Shown: positions 50,462 to 60,484, counted from the stretch's first letter. The stretch: DNA of 64,000 nt from Candidatus Arsenophonus triatominarum (GCF_001640365.1 NZ_LWMI01000018.1:1-64000), one strand, 5' to 3'. The notes: a model not told the origin generated them from the letters alone. Translations and numbers: made by a program.

Positions 50462-51887
50462 TCGCCTATGGCAACCACTTATCATTGCTTGTTAGTACTG
50501 GTATAACCCGATACCTATTGTATCAATCTTTTGGTCCCTTTTATGTCACCGCGTTTTAGTCATGTTTTTCAATTTGGTCAACGCTGGCTCAATTGGCTTA
50601 ATCGTCAACCCCCTGATAGTGTCCGCACTGTTGTGATGGAAACCATGGTAAAGCGGCACTTCGCTTATGGGGTGGTCAATTTGGCGCTGTCCTAACCCTC
50701 AATGTAATTCTGAGAAACGGGTTAAATTTACCTGCAAAAGTCGAAGCTGCCCACATTGTGGCGTCAAAGCTTACCTACAATGGATTAACAATACGCTAGC
50801 TTGGTTACCCGAAGCTTCTTGGCAGCACATCACTTCTACCATGCCTTGTGAATATTGGCCTATTATTCGCGCCAACCGTTGGCTTCTCGGTGAAATGAAT
50901 CGATTAGCCGCTGATGTGATATTAACCATCTGCCGTAACCTCAATATCACCCGGGCGTTTTCACTGCCATCCATATCTGGGGACGAGACCAAAAATGGCA
51001 TCCGCATATTCATTTTTCAACCACAGCTGGCGGGATATCAGTTTTTATCGCGAAAACATTATGACAATGTGGCGATATCGGATAACGGCATTATTGAGAA
51101 AACATTATTACACGCTCACCATTCCCGATGAGCTTAAAGCTGAAGGAAGAAGTAAAGCATCATGGAATCAATTACTTAACACTCACGACAAGCGCGGGTA
51201 GAATATTAATCTTTCTGATATTCTTTCCAATATTACCCATGTCATCCTTTATCTCGGATTTTATCTAAAGAACCCCCCTGCCTCGCTCAGTCGCTTAAAA
51301 CATTATCCCTGCGAAGATAACATCATGTTACGCTATAAGAGCCACCGCACGAAAAAACAGGAAGACCTGGTCATGACATCCGATGAATTTATTACCCTGT
51401 TTGCGTCTCATGTGCCAGAAAAATGGTTTCACATGATCCGCTATTACGGCTTTTTAAGTCCATCAGCACGGATGCGAAGAATGTTAACGGAGGTTGTTTA
51501 TCCTTTAGTCCAGCAAGATAAAAAACCCGCTAAAAAAGTCACCTGGCGAAACATGTATCAACACGTCTTTAAAGTCGATCCACTTGCTTGTCTTTTAATG
51601 TGGGAAAAAATTACTTTTCGCAGGAATGAATTTTGGATTGAATCGTAAAGAACTTATGGCACGTCACCATGATCTGGCTCGTTTGCGGTGGCGATAAAAA
51701 CTCACGACAGGGTAGATCTATCCTTTTGTTCAAAATTGATTGATAATTAATCGTTTTTTAACCATCTATTCCGTTTCTTAATCTCAACCTTCAACATAAT
51801 TTTGGCAAAATTTAGAAGAAAATAAAAAGGGTTTCATCATGGCGCAGGTTAATGAGTAACCATTTCGGGTATTAATTTCTTATACAT
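50462..51887 (+). mobile_element. IS91-family element, longest copy
   Basis: It runs from ATGGTCGCCTATGGC to the ori-type end TTCTTATACAT at 51887, followed by CGAG, one base different from the CAAG target. It is inserted directly before the origin region of the intact rep gene. Confidence 0.85.
50545..51695 (+). pseudogene. IS91-family HUH transposase, longest copy, frameshifted
   Basis: MSPRFSHVFQFGQRWLNWLN starts the gene. A shift near 50668 leads to the zinc-binding part. The HUH region is shifted again near 50950 (TRAFSLPS in place of TPGVFTAIH). The C-terminal MLRYKSHRTKKQEDLVMTSD runs to 51648 and a last shift gives NRKELMARHHDLARLRW. Confidence 0.8.
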
Positions 51888-52343
51888 CGAGGAAGCGGAA
51901 TATCACGATTAGTAACAAAGAAATTCGGTCACTCAGTATGTAACGCATTTTTTGGTTAGGGGTTTTGGTTGGAAGGGAAGTTATCCACAGGTGGATTGCG
52001 GTAAATAAAGGTATTTTAGTTATTAAGGTAAAATAAAGGTAAAGACCAAGGTTAAGTGATTGATTTTATTTTATATAATGGACGTTATGCGGTTATGTTT
52101 TTTACTATAGCCGGATTCGTTTTAAGTAAATATTCTTTTTTATGCGGTTATGTTTTTTACTATAGCCGGATTCGTTTTAAATACTATTAACAAGCATAAA
52201 TTTACCTTTATGTATGGTTTTTTGTTTAAAATACAAACATTTTTTGATGTAAATTAGTTCAGTCTTATTCTTTATATAATGATAACCATCTGTTTTTGCT
52301 AACTATATATCCTTTGATATTTTTTGGCGGATTTTTATTTGAC
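51888..52343 (+). other. Plasmid origin region of the intact Rep_3 replicon
   Basis: In order: CGAGGAAGCGGAA (shared with 13670), a DnaA box TTATCCACA (51981-51989), short AAAGGTA iteron-like repeats (52000-52050), and a 40-bp direct repeat TATGCGGTTATG...CGTTTTAA at 52086-52125 and 52141-52180. The arrangement is that of an iteron-type origin. Confidence 0.65.
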
Positions 52344-52380
52344 TATATGTGGATTTTTATTATAATAAAATCCACATATA
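52339..52380 (+). promoter_or_regulatory. rep promoter embedded in a perfect inverted repeat
   Basis: TTGACT (52339-52344) and TATAAT (52361-52366) with 16-bp spacing. The arms TATATGTGGATTTT (52344-52357) and AAAATCCACATATA (52367-52380) bracket the -10 box, so the bound protein, probably Rep itself, would block transcription. Confidence 0.75.
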
Positions 52381-52407
52381 AATAATCTTCTTAAAGATAC
52401 TGCCATC

Positions 52408-53340
52408 ATGGGAACAAAAGTTAAAAAGTCACACCACTTTATAGCTTCTAGGATGAGCCTATCGCCTAGAGAACAAGATTTATTAAGTTTGATTTTTGTT
52501 GGGTTAAAACGTGAGGCAGACAAAATTAAATTCGGTAATGAAGATGCTAATGTTATGTCAAAAAGATTTAAATTTTCGACTAGTGAATTAATTGAATATT
52601 TTAATTTATCTAGACAGGCATTGTATATAACCCTAGATGAAGCAACTAAGCATCTTATTTCACGAGTTGTTGAAATAAAAAATACAGAAATAGAATATTT
52701 TGAGCGTATATCTTTTTGCAGTTATGCAGAATTTAGAAATGGTGTACTTACTCTTGATGTTGGAGATGAAGCAATTAAGTATATGCTTGATTATAGTAAA
52801 GGTTTCGCAGAGGTTGATTTAAAACTTTTACTTTCATTAAGAGGTGGGTATGAAAAAAGAATTCTTGAACTTGTTAGTAGATTTAAAATTAATGGTTATA
52901 CAACGACGCTTGGAGAATTCTGTAAGATGGTTGGAACTGACTATAAAAAATTTAGTAAATTTAATGATTTTAAAAAGACAGTTATTCAACGCCCAATTCT
53001 TAATATTGTAAAGAAATCAAGTGGTATATGGGAATTCCATTCAGACTTAGCGTCAGGTTTTTCTTTACAAAGAATAGGAAAAAAGTATACCGATACGGAT
53101 AAGATAATCATAAAGTTAAAATATAACGTACCTGATAAAAAAGAAACTAATAAAACAAATAAACAAGAACAAGATAATAAATTAGTTGAATTTATTGATT
53201 ATTTAGCTTCAAGAATAAATAAAGGGGAGGCTTCTAAAGCAGAAGCATTAGCATTCATTTCAATAATCAAAGAAGCGGATAATAATTATACTAATTCCTT
53301 TGTAAGGAAAGCCAAAAAGATAGCAAAAATAGAAGTATAA
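52408..53340 (+). CDS. Rep_3-family replication initiator, intact
   Basis: 310 residues. Two winged-helix domains: HHFIASRMSLSPREQDLLSL and FSTSELIEYFNLSRQALYIT in the first, then LTLDVGDEAIKYMLDYSKGF and LLLSLRGGYEKRILELVSRF with TTTLGEFCKMVG in the second. The layout matches iteron-binding initiators (RepB/Pi type). The C-terminal tail, about residues 245-310, is Lys-rich. It is preceded by an autoregulated-looking promoter and iterons and followed by leader e. The best candidate for a functional initiator in the window. Confidence 0.82.
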   Translation: MGTKVKKSHHFIASRMSLSPREQDLLSLIFVGLKREADKIKFGNEDANVMSKRFKFSTSELIEYFNLSRQALYITLDEATKHLISRVVEIKNTEIEYFERISFCSYAEFRNGVLTLDVGDEAIKYMLDYSKGFAEVDLKLLLSLRGGYEKRILELVSRFKINGYTTTLGEFCKMVGTDYKKFSKFNDFKKTVIQRPILNIVKKSSGIWEFHSDLASGFSLQRIGKKYTDTDKIIIKLKYNVPDKKETNKTNKQEQDNKLVEFIDYLASRINKGEASKAEALAFISIIKEADNNYTNSFVRKAKKIAKIEV

Positions 53341-53348
53341 CGTTTTAC

Positions 53349-53400
53349 GCCAGTGCGCTAACACTGACGCAAAACTAACCCAAACCCTAACATAACTAGG
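53349..53400 (+). promoter_or_regulatory. Two-hairpin leader, locus e
   Basis: Distal hairpin CAGTG-CGCTAA-CACTG (53351-53366) just after the rep stop, then CCTA-N7-TAGG at 53386-53400. Confidence 0.65.
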
Positions 53401-53409
53401 AGTCGGACT

Positions 53410-53442
53410 ATGGGAAATAGTACCTTCCGTGTGCGCGTAATT
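53410..53442 (+). pseudogene. 44-residue protein, 5' fragment (locus e)
   Basis: MGNSTFRVRVI, then the IS5 element. The leader and start are otherwise intact. Confidence 0.7.
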
Positions 53443-54038
53443 AAAATAGTTGCTGAATAGAGAGTTGCATTTTTTGTCACGCTATAGACAATAAAAAGAG
53501 GTTTAACTTAGAAAATAACGGTTTGAAATGATCAACAAAGAGCGGTTGTTACGAGATAATCGTTTATGTAAAGCAATCATTGGATTATCAGTCGAAGAAT
53601 TGAAAAATTTAGCCGCTGAATTTTCAGCTTGTTATTTGATTTATCGGAAAAAGAATCGAAAAGATCACGAGCGGCAGATGGGTGCAGGGCAGAAAGGATT
53701 TATCCCAACCCCATTAGATAAACTGCTTTTTATTTTATTGTATTTAAAATGTTATCCGACCTATGATTTGCAAGGACTTCTTTTTGGTTTAGATAGAACA
53801 CGGGTATGTCGCTGGGTAAAAATATTATTGCCGGTTTTAGAGATGACCTTGGGGCGAGAATGTGTTTTGCCCGCTCGTCAAATTCGCTCTGCTGAGGAAT
53901 TTTTTCGCGCCTTTCCTGGAGTTAAAGACGTCTTTATTGATGGGACAGAGCGACCTGTCCAAAAGCCTAAGAATCTGCGTCGGCGAAAAAAAATGTATTC
54001 GGGAAAGAAAAGACAGACCACTCGAAAAGGGCTTATTA

Positions 54039-54919
54039 TAGCTAGGCGACTTAATTTTGATTACAAGGTGTGTTATGAGTTATACAATTGATTTTCGACG
54101 TAAAGTAATATCTGTAAGGAAAGCCGAAGGTTTAACAATTCGAGAAACTGCGAAACAATTCCGTATTGGAAAAGCGTCTTTAGTACGTTGGCTTAAACGA
54201 CCAGAGCCAAAAAATTCAACGCCACGTAAGAGGAAGCTCGATAAAAATGCTTTAGCAAAAGATGTGGAACAGTATCCAGATGCTTACCAAAAGGAACGGG
54301 CAGAGCGATTCGGTGTTTGTAAAAAGACTATTTGGCAATCCCTTAAAAAGCTGGGATTAACCTATAAAAAAAACTCTATTCCATCCAAAAACCAACGAAA
54401 GCGACAGGCTGGCACATCAGCAAAAAAGACAACAGTATGAAAAAAAAGATAAATCTGTTGTTTTTATTGATGAAAGTGGTTTTTCACATGACACTCCACG
54501 AACTCACGGCTATTCCCCAAAAGGTCACCGTTGTTTTGGCCTGAAAAACTGGGGTGCTAAGGGAAGAACAAATGTTATTGGCGCTTTATTGGGAACAACC
54601 CTTTTTGCTATCGGATTATTTGATTGCAATATTAACCGTGATGTTTTTTATGTTTGGATCACAAAAATATTGCTCCCAGAACTTCCTGAAAATTCTGTTA
54701 TTTTTATGGACAACGCTAGCTTTCACAAAGGTAAGAATATTGAACAGGCAATTATAAACGCAGGACACCAGATAGAATATTTGCCTGTGTATTCACCAGA
54801 TTTAAATCCTATAGAACATAAATGGTCTCAAGCTAAACGTAAAAAGATGGAAACAGGATGCACTATCGATGACCTGTTTTTAATACATATGCTGTAATCA
54901 AAATTAAGTCGCCTAGCTA
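54039..54919 (+). mobile_element. IS630-family element, copy 11
   Basis: Full-length with TA at 54037-54038 and 54920-54921; the flanks rejoin in the IS5 gene. Confidence 0.96.
54075..54897 (+). CDS. IS630-family transposase, copy 11
   Basis: A8/A8 tracts; belongs to the AAC sub-lineage. Confidence 0.85.
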
Positions 54920-55362
54920 TATGACTGACGAAACGAGGAAAATTGGATTTATCCCCATGATCAAAAATGGGCGCCGTCACGATAAACGCTTACTCGATAA
55001 AGTCGATATAATTCGCCATATTCCCCCTGAGGTAACCATCTGGGCCGATACCGGTTTTCAAGGTATAGATAAACAGCATCCTAATACACAAATCCCAAAA
55101 AAAGGAACTCGAAAAAGACCTTTATCGCCTGAACAAAAACAAGAAAATAAAATAATCTCGGGCATCCGTATTACGGTTGAACACGCCATCGCGGGTATCA
55201 AGCGCCTCGGTTGTATGACCCAAATTTTACGGAATCGTAGACCCTTTATTGATGATACCTTTTTACTCCTTAGTGCCGGTCTTTGGAATTTCCATCTCAG
55301 AACAGCCTAAAATTTACTTCAATCACCGAAATACCCTTATTTCACTATTAAGCAACACGCTT

Positions 55363-55546
55363 AATGCCATATTTGCTTAGAGCAATTGAGTGTTCGAAGT
55401 ATTGCAAGCGAACTTGGCACGAAGAGAAAAAACGAGAATTGGCGATGCGAGAAGATAAAAATACAAAAATATCCGTTGCCAAAGATAAGCAAAACAAAGA
55501 TATTACCTTTTATGAAAATGACCTAGAATTAATACAAAATTTTTGA
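55363..55546 (+). pseudogene. Rep_3-type initiator, C-terminal remnant (second copy)
   Basis: Identical to the remnant at 28574-28757, again fused to an IS5 right end. Confidence 0.65.
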
Positions 55547-55562
55547 TTTGAAAAGGCACAAA

Positions 55563-55835
55563 ATGAACAAAACAGAACTCATCAGCAAAGTTGCAGAGAA
55601 ATCAGGATTAAGCAAGAAAGACACAGAGAAGGCGGTTAATGCTTTCACAGAAATCGTGACCGAGTCTTTGAAATCCGGTAATGACGTACAACTCATTGGC
55701 TTTGGTACTTTTCAGGTTAAGCAACGAGCAGCCAGAGATGGACGAAACCCAAAAACAGGAGAGGCTCTTAAAATTGCTGCTGCAAACGTACCCAGTTTTA
55801 AGGTAGGTAAAAGTTTGAAAGAAGCAGTCAAATAA
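55563..55835 (+). CDS. HU-family DNA-binding protein (second copy)
   Basis: 90 residues, identical to 28285-28557. The shared segment continues past the stop to the IS481 end at 55976. Confidence 0.9.
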   Translation: MNKTELISKVAEKSGLSKKDTEKAVNAFTEIVTESLKSGNDVQLIGFGTFQVKQRAARDGRNPKTGEALKIAAANVPSFKVGKSLKEAVK

Positions 55836-55975
55836 CATGACCGAAAATACTGTACGGAACTCAATTTGGTTATTTTTGTACAGGTATTTTTAGCGCTGGT
55901 CGCAACCGAACGATTTTGGACAGCAAAATCACCTATCAGAAATTAAAAATGATTAAATCAAATAATTTTTGAATG

Positions 55976-57162
55976 TAGTAGCTCAGACTTAATCTGACAG
56001 TTACCGGTTATTTATACAGTACCTGTCAGGTTAAATTTGATTTAAATCTTTCTCTCTCCAAAGTTGTTTTCCATCGTGTAAAGTTGCCATAGGAGTTCGA
56101 CCGCAACACATTTTTCCTTGATGAGTGCGTTGGTTATTATATTCCGCTAACCATTTATCTAAATCAGCTTGTAATTCATTTAAAGCCCTATAGATTTTCT
56201 TACGAAAATCCACCTGATAGAACTCTTGTAATACAGTTTTATGAAAGCGTTCACAAATCCCATTAGTTTGAGGTGAACGAGCTTTAGTTTTTGTATGATC
56301 AATATCATTGATAGCGAGATAAAGTTGATAATCGTGATGTTCAACTTTACCACAATACTCACTGCCTCTGTCCGTCAGTATACGTAACACCGGTAACCCA
56401 TGCTGGGAATAAAAAGGGAGAACCTTGTCATTTAATAAATCTGCCGCCGTTATCGCGCTTTTTGTTGTGTAAAGCTTACAATGAACGACTTTACTGTAAG
56501 TATCAATGTAAGTTTGTTGATAAACACGACCAACGCCTTTTAAATGACCGACATAAAAAGTATCTTGTGAACCCAGATAACCTGGATGCGCTGTTTCAAT
56601 CTCACCACAGGCTTCATCATCTTGCGCTTTCTTTTCTAGAGCACTGATTTGTGATTCTGACAGGATAATTCCTTCTGTTGCGATTTTATCTTCAAGCGCT
56701 TTTAGGCGTTTTGTAAAATTTTCGAGATTATGGCGCAGCCAAATAGAGCGAACGCCACTCCCCGAAATAAAAATGCCTTTTTTTCTTAGTTCATTACTAC
56801 TGCGGTGTTGACCGTGTGCAGGGTATTCAATCGCATACTCGACTACAGCGCTTTCAATCTGTTCATCTACTCTATTTTTTACGTTAGGCACCCGTTGATT
56901 TTGATTAATTAAAGCGTCTATCCCACCATCGTTAACAAGTTCCTGGTAGCGATAAAACGTATCTCGGGATACCCCCATAATCTTACAGGCTTTTGAGACG
57001 TTATTAAGCTCTTCAGCGAGGTTAAGTAACCCGACTTTATGTTTGATGATAGGATTATTTGTTTGATACATAGAATTACCTTTTATTTAATTATCTAATG
57101 ATGTTAATTAAAACCGGTAACGCTCTTTTTTAAATCAGAATTGTTAAGTTAAGACTAATACA
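55976..57162 (-). mobile_element. IS481-family element, complete copy
   Basis: 1187 bp with ends TGTAGTAGCTCAGACTTAAT and (reverse) TGTATTAGTCTTAACTTA. The only uninterrupted copy. Confidence 0.9.
56031..57071 (-). CDS. IS481-family transposase, intact
   Basis: 346 residues. The HTH is NNVSKACKIMGVSRDTFYRY and a second HTH-like part is RSSNELRKKGIFISGSGVRS. The rve core holds D in TYIDTYSKVVHCKLY, D in ILTDRGSEYCG and E in RSPQTNGICERFHKT, followed by YNNQRTHQGKMCCGRTPM. Reference copy for the family in this window. Confidence 0.92.
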   Translation of the reverse strand: MYQTNNPIIKHKVGLLNLAEELNNVSKACKIMGVSRDTFYRYQELVNDGGIDALINQNQRVPNVKNRVDEQIESAVVEYAIEYPAHGQHRSSNELRKKGIFISGSGVRSIWLRHNLENFTKRLKALEDKIATEGIILSESQISALEKKAQDDEACGEIETAHPGYLGSQDTFYVGHLKGVGRVYQQTYIDTYSKVVHCKLYTTKSAITAADLLNDKVLPFYSQHGLPVLRILTDRGSEYCGKVEHHDYQLYLAINDIDHTKTKARSPQTNGICERFHKTVLQEFYQVDFRKKIYRALNELQADLDKWLAEYNNQRTHQGKMCCGRTPMATLHDGKQLWREKDLNQI

Positions 57163-57183
57163 TATAATGGATTACAGGCTGTT

Positions 57184-57426
57184 TTAGATGGTATTCTGGC
57201 TCTTCTTTCTGTCTTCCTTTAGCACTTCAATGAAGACTTGCTCGAATTCGTCATTTTTGGGTAGGTATTGATTGAGGATATATTTTCTGACGAAAAAATC
57301 GGGTTCAATGCCTAATCGTCTTGAGGCTTCAAAACCTCGCTTGACCCAATCCAGCGGCAAAGTGTGCTCATGGGCTAATTCCTCTGCCCAATGCCAATCA
57401 AACTGATTGATGTCGTCTTCTTGCAA
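57184..57426 (-). CDS. Conserved 80-residue protein of unknown function
   Basis: MQEDDINQFDWHWAEELAHE, LPLDWVKRGFEASRRLGIEP then DFFVRKYILNQYLPKNDEF. Acidic and probably cytosolic. Two decayed copies lie in the arms of the inverted repeat at 49-50 kb, which shows it is a recurrent part of these plasmids. No family recognised. Confidence 0.6.
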   Translation of the reverse strand: MQEDDINQFDWHWAEELAHEHTLPLDWVKRGFEASRRLGIEPDFFVRKYILNQYLPKNDEFEQVFIEVLKEDRKKSQNTI

Positions 57427-57444
57427 AAGAAAATTTTTAATTTA

Positions 57445-57542
57445 ACCTGAGTTCGGGATAAGCGGTAGTTTATGTAATTATTTTAATTTAACTACTTGAA
57501 TATATAATGAAAAATTTCATATTCCTTATCCCGAACTCAGGT
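57445..57542. mobile_element. IS982-ended MITE, 98 bp
   Basis: It has the same 18-bp ends as 7054-7301, and its subterminal sequences match that copy on both sides, so it is a shorter deletion form. Confidence 0.82.
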
Positions 57543-57546
57543 TAAA

Positions 57547-58281
57547 TTAATAATCATTGATATGTTTATAACGCTCAATTTGTTCTTGGATTATTATATT
57601 TTGCTTCATCTCTTTTTCTTTTGTTAAGATGTCTATATTATGTCTATTCAATCGATCAAAATATTTTTGCTGTTCTTCTCTTTGTTTTTTAATTTCCGTT
57701 TCTTCTTCGTGTTTATTTCTTTCTTTTCTTAGTTCCCATATTTTATAGTCTGTGTCTCCATAAGTTATGTAGTCATTAGGATTCATCTTTATACGAGAAA
57801 GAGCGTAGCACCTCTCTTGGTTGATAATGGGTCCCCGTCTTTCTATTTCTGTGGTTAAGTTAAGTACTGTAAAGCCATCTTTGTTATATTTTCCTAATGC
57901 TCTGCATAATTCATCGTTTTTCATTAAGGATATTTTCTGATTTGATAGGTTCTGAGAACTACAACCTGATAGAATCGCTGTGGTTATTAAGAATATTTTT
58001 AAATACATGTACTTAACAGCTTCTTTGAGTCTTTGACCTGCTTTAAAACTCGGTACATTTGCAGCAGCAATTTTAAGTGGTTCGCCTGTTTTTGGGTTCC
58101 ATCCTTCCCTAGCTGCACGTTGCTTAACCTGAAAGTTACCAAAGCCAATGAGTTGTACGTCATTACCGGATTTCAAAGATTCTGTCACCGTTTCGATGAA
58201 AGAATTAACCGCCTTTTCAGCATCCTTCTTGCTTAAGCCTGATTTCGCTGCAACTTTACTGATGAGTTCTGTTTTGTTCAT
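57547..58281 (-). CDS. HU-family protein fused in frame to a lipoprotein
   Basis: 244 residues. Residues 1-90 are a complete HU protein (GFGNFQVKQRAAREGWNPKT, ending LKEAVK). Instead of a stop the frame continues YMYLKIFLITTAILSGCSSQ, a lipoprotein signal with lipobox LSGC, and about 130 further residues ending in a charged coiled-coil-like region (EEETEIKKQREEQQKYFDRL). Translation may also start at the internal Met (58008), giving a 153-residue lipoprotein. A base change or deletion at the HU stop probably joined two genes. I do not recognise the lipoprotein. Confidence 0.8.
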   Translation of the reverse strand: MNKTELISKVAAKSGLSKKDAEKAVNSFIETVTESLKSGNDVQLIGFGNFQVKQRAAREGWNPKTGEPLKIAAANVPSFKAGQRLKEAVKYMYLKIFLITTAILSGCSSQNLSNQKISLMKNDELCRALGKYNKDGFTVLNLTTEIERRGPIINQERCYALSRIKMNPNDYITYGDTDYKIWELRKERNKHEEETEIKKQREEQQKYFDRLNRHNIDILTKEKEMKQNIIIQEQIERYKHINDY

Positions 58282-58501
58282 GGTGTGCCTGAATTAATGG
58301 ATACGTTAATCCTAGTGATGCTAGCTTCAGCAACTGAATAGTGCAATGTTTCAGGTTAATTAACTCAAAAAAAATCTACTGAAAAAGTAGTTTTATTTTA
58401 ATTGATAACTAAAGATATCTTATGATATAATTTGATAATCAATTATATTAATTGATACTTATAGTTATCTAGAGTTATCTTATGCCTACTTATGCCTACT
58501 T
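58282..58501 (+). promoter_or_regulatory. Upstream region of the second parA, with repeats
   Basis: AT-rich with TTGATA and AGTTATCT repeats (58400-58480), candidates for partition-protein binding. A perfect 10-bp tandem repeat TATGCCTACT at 58481-58510 covers the start codon and offers out-of-frame ATGs at 58482 and 58492. Confidence 0.5.
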
Positions 58502-59033
58502 ATGCCTACTTATGCCTTCATAAGTCCTAAAGGAGGTGTTGGAAAAACTACATCTTCACTTATATTTGCGACACAACTTGCTAAAAGAGGAGTTGGTGTT
58601 TCTATTATCGATGCTGACCCCAATTATCCCATCCAAAAATGGGCTACAGGTGGTTATTGTCCTGAAAATGTTCATGTAATTTCTAATATTACAGAAAATA
58701 ATATAGCTTTAAATATTCGCGAGGCAGCAGCTATAGACCCTATTGTGATCGTTGATCTTGAAGGTACTGCAGCTAAAATTGTGATTCATGCACTTCAGGA
58801 AGCATGATTTCGTTATTATTCCAATGCAAGGATCACTGCTTGATGCTGAACAGGCTGGTAGAGCGATAACCTTAGTAAAAGATCAAGAGCAGGCTGTTAG
58901 AAGACATGTTAAAAATTACATACTTCCTTTTTCAATATTGTTAACACGTACACCGCCTGCGTATCAAACACGAAATATGGCAAGTCTTAGAAAAAGTTTG
59001 TCTGATAAAGGAATTCCAGTTTTTGATACAGTA

Positions 59034-59914
59034 TAGCTAGGCGACTTAATTTTGATTACAAGGTGTGTTATGAGTTATACAATTGATTTTCGACGTAAAG
59101 TAATATCTGTAAGGAAAGCCGAAGGTTTAACAATTCGAGAAACTGCGAAACAATTCCGTATTGGAAAAGCGTCTTTAGTACGTTGGCTTAAACGACCAGA
59201 GCCAAAAAATTCAACGCCACGTAAGAGGAAGCTCGATAAAAATGCTTTAGCAAAAGATGTGGAACAGTATCCAGATGCTTACCAAAAGGAACGGGCAGAG
59301 CGATTCGGTATTTGTAAAAAGACTATTTGGCAATCCCTTAAAAAGCTGGGATTAACCTATAAAAAAAACTCTATTCCATCCAAAAACCAACGAAAGCGAC
59401 AGGCTGGCACATCAGCAAAAAAGACAACAGTATGAAAAAAAAGATAAATCTGTTGTTTTTATTGATGAAAGTGGTTTTTCACATGACACTCCACGAACTC
59501 ACGGCTATTCCCCAAAAGGTCACCGTTGTTTTGGCCTGAAAAACTGGGGTGCTAAGGGAAGAACAAATGTTATTGGCGCTTTATTGGGAACAACCCTTTT
59601 TGCTATCGGATTATTTGATTGCAATATTAATCGTGATGTTTTTTATGTTTGGATCACAAAAATATTGCTCCCAGAACTTCCTGAAAATTCTGTTATTTTT
59701 ATGGACAACGCTAGCTTTCACAAAGGTAAGAATATTGAACAGGCAATTATAAACGCAGGACACCAGATAGAATATTTGCCTGTGTATTCACCAGATTTAA
59801 ATCCTATAGAACATAAATGGTCTCAAGCTAAACGTAAAAAGATGGAAACAGGATGCACTATCGATGACCTGTTTTTAATACATATGCTGTAATCAAAATT
59901 AAGTCGCCTAGCTA
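59034..59914 (+). mobile_element. IS630-family element, copy 12
   Basis: Full-length with TA at 59032-59033 and 59915-59916; the flanks rejoin into parA. Confidence 0.96.
59070..59892 (+). CDS. IS630-family transposase, copy 12
   Basis: A8/A8 tracts. One substitution changes Val to Ile in RFGVCKK. Confidence 0.85.
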
Positions 59915-60071
59915 TATTAACTGAAAGAGAAGCTTTTCGTTCAATGTTTTTTTTCCAAAAGCCTTTAGATAAATTAAATTCGTCTGAAGCGCCAGGAATA
60001 GATAAAGCCATCGAGAATGCCGATGCATTTGCAGCAGAATTAATTTCAAAATTATCGCCGGAGGGCTAGAA

Positions 60072-60412
60072 ATGCCGGACTTAACAAAGCGAGTTGATGC
60101 GTTTGCAAATTTAAATAAGTTTAAACCTAAGACAGTGCCAAATCCTAAAGCAAATAACGATGATATAGAAAAAATATCTATAGATAATGGATTTCCTTCA
60201 CGTGAACCTCAAGAACCAAAGCTACAAAAGCGTGCAAGATTTAATTCAGGTGAAAAAAAAGACAGTTGAATATAAAAGTAAAAGAAAGTAGCTTTCAGCG
60301 ATTTTATGATTTGGCGGAAAAGCGAGGGATTCGTGTTCTTGGTGATCTTTTTGATCAAGCGCTAGCAGCACTTGAGAAAGAAACTATTGATAATACAGGT
60401 AAAATAGATTAA
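60072..60412 (+). pseudogene. ParA-partner protein with an A8 frameshift
   Basis: The first frame, MPDLTKRVDAFANLNKFKPK to RARFNSGEKKDS, stops at 60269. Adding one A to the A8 run at 60253-60260 restores GEKKRQLNIKVKESSFQRFY and LAEKRGIRVLGDLFDQALAA, a strand-helix-helix pattern of RHH partition proteins, to the stop at 60412. Either the gene is broken or it depends on slippage at the tract. Confidence 0.7.
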
Positions 60413-60484
60413 ATATGTTGTGAAAGTTGATTTAACAGCTGTTCAGTCTATTTGAAAGTAAAAAATCAACTAAAAAATTTATGC

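Larger units (their letters stand above)
53528..55310 (+). pseudogene. IS5-family transposase, split by IS630
   Basis: Codons 1-170 (to TRKGLI) lie left of IS630. The remainder (MTDETRKIGFIPM to the stop at 55310) lies right. Excision would restore the gene exactly. Confidence 0.88.
53443..55362 (+). mobile_element. IS5-family element with IS630 copy 11 inside
   Basis: Subtracting IS630 and one TA leaves exactly 1037 bp. The left flank is the locus e ORF and the right flank a rep remnant plus HU, as at 28.3-28.8 kb, so a segment of about 1.6 kb is duplicated. Confidence 0.88.
58502..60069 (+). pseudogene. ParA-family partition ATPase (second), frameshifted and IS630-interrupted
   Basis: The Walker A motif SPKGGVGKTT, the A' motif IIDADPNYPIQKW and IVIVDLEGTA are intact. 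An inserted base near 58803 (QEA/DFVIIPMQGS) shifts the frame. The sequence then continues to FDTV, where IS630 copy 12 is inserted, and resumes ILTEREAFRSMFFFQKPLDK to ELISKLSPEG at 60069. It is of the VirC1-like small ParA type and differs from the one at 44422. Confidence 0.85.
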
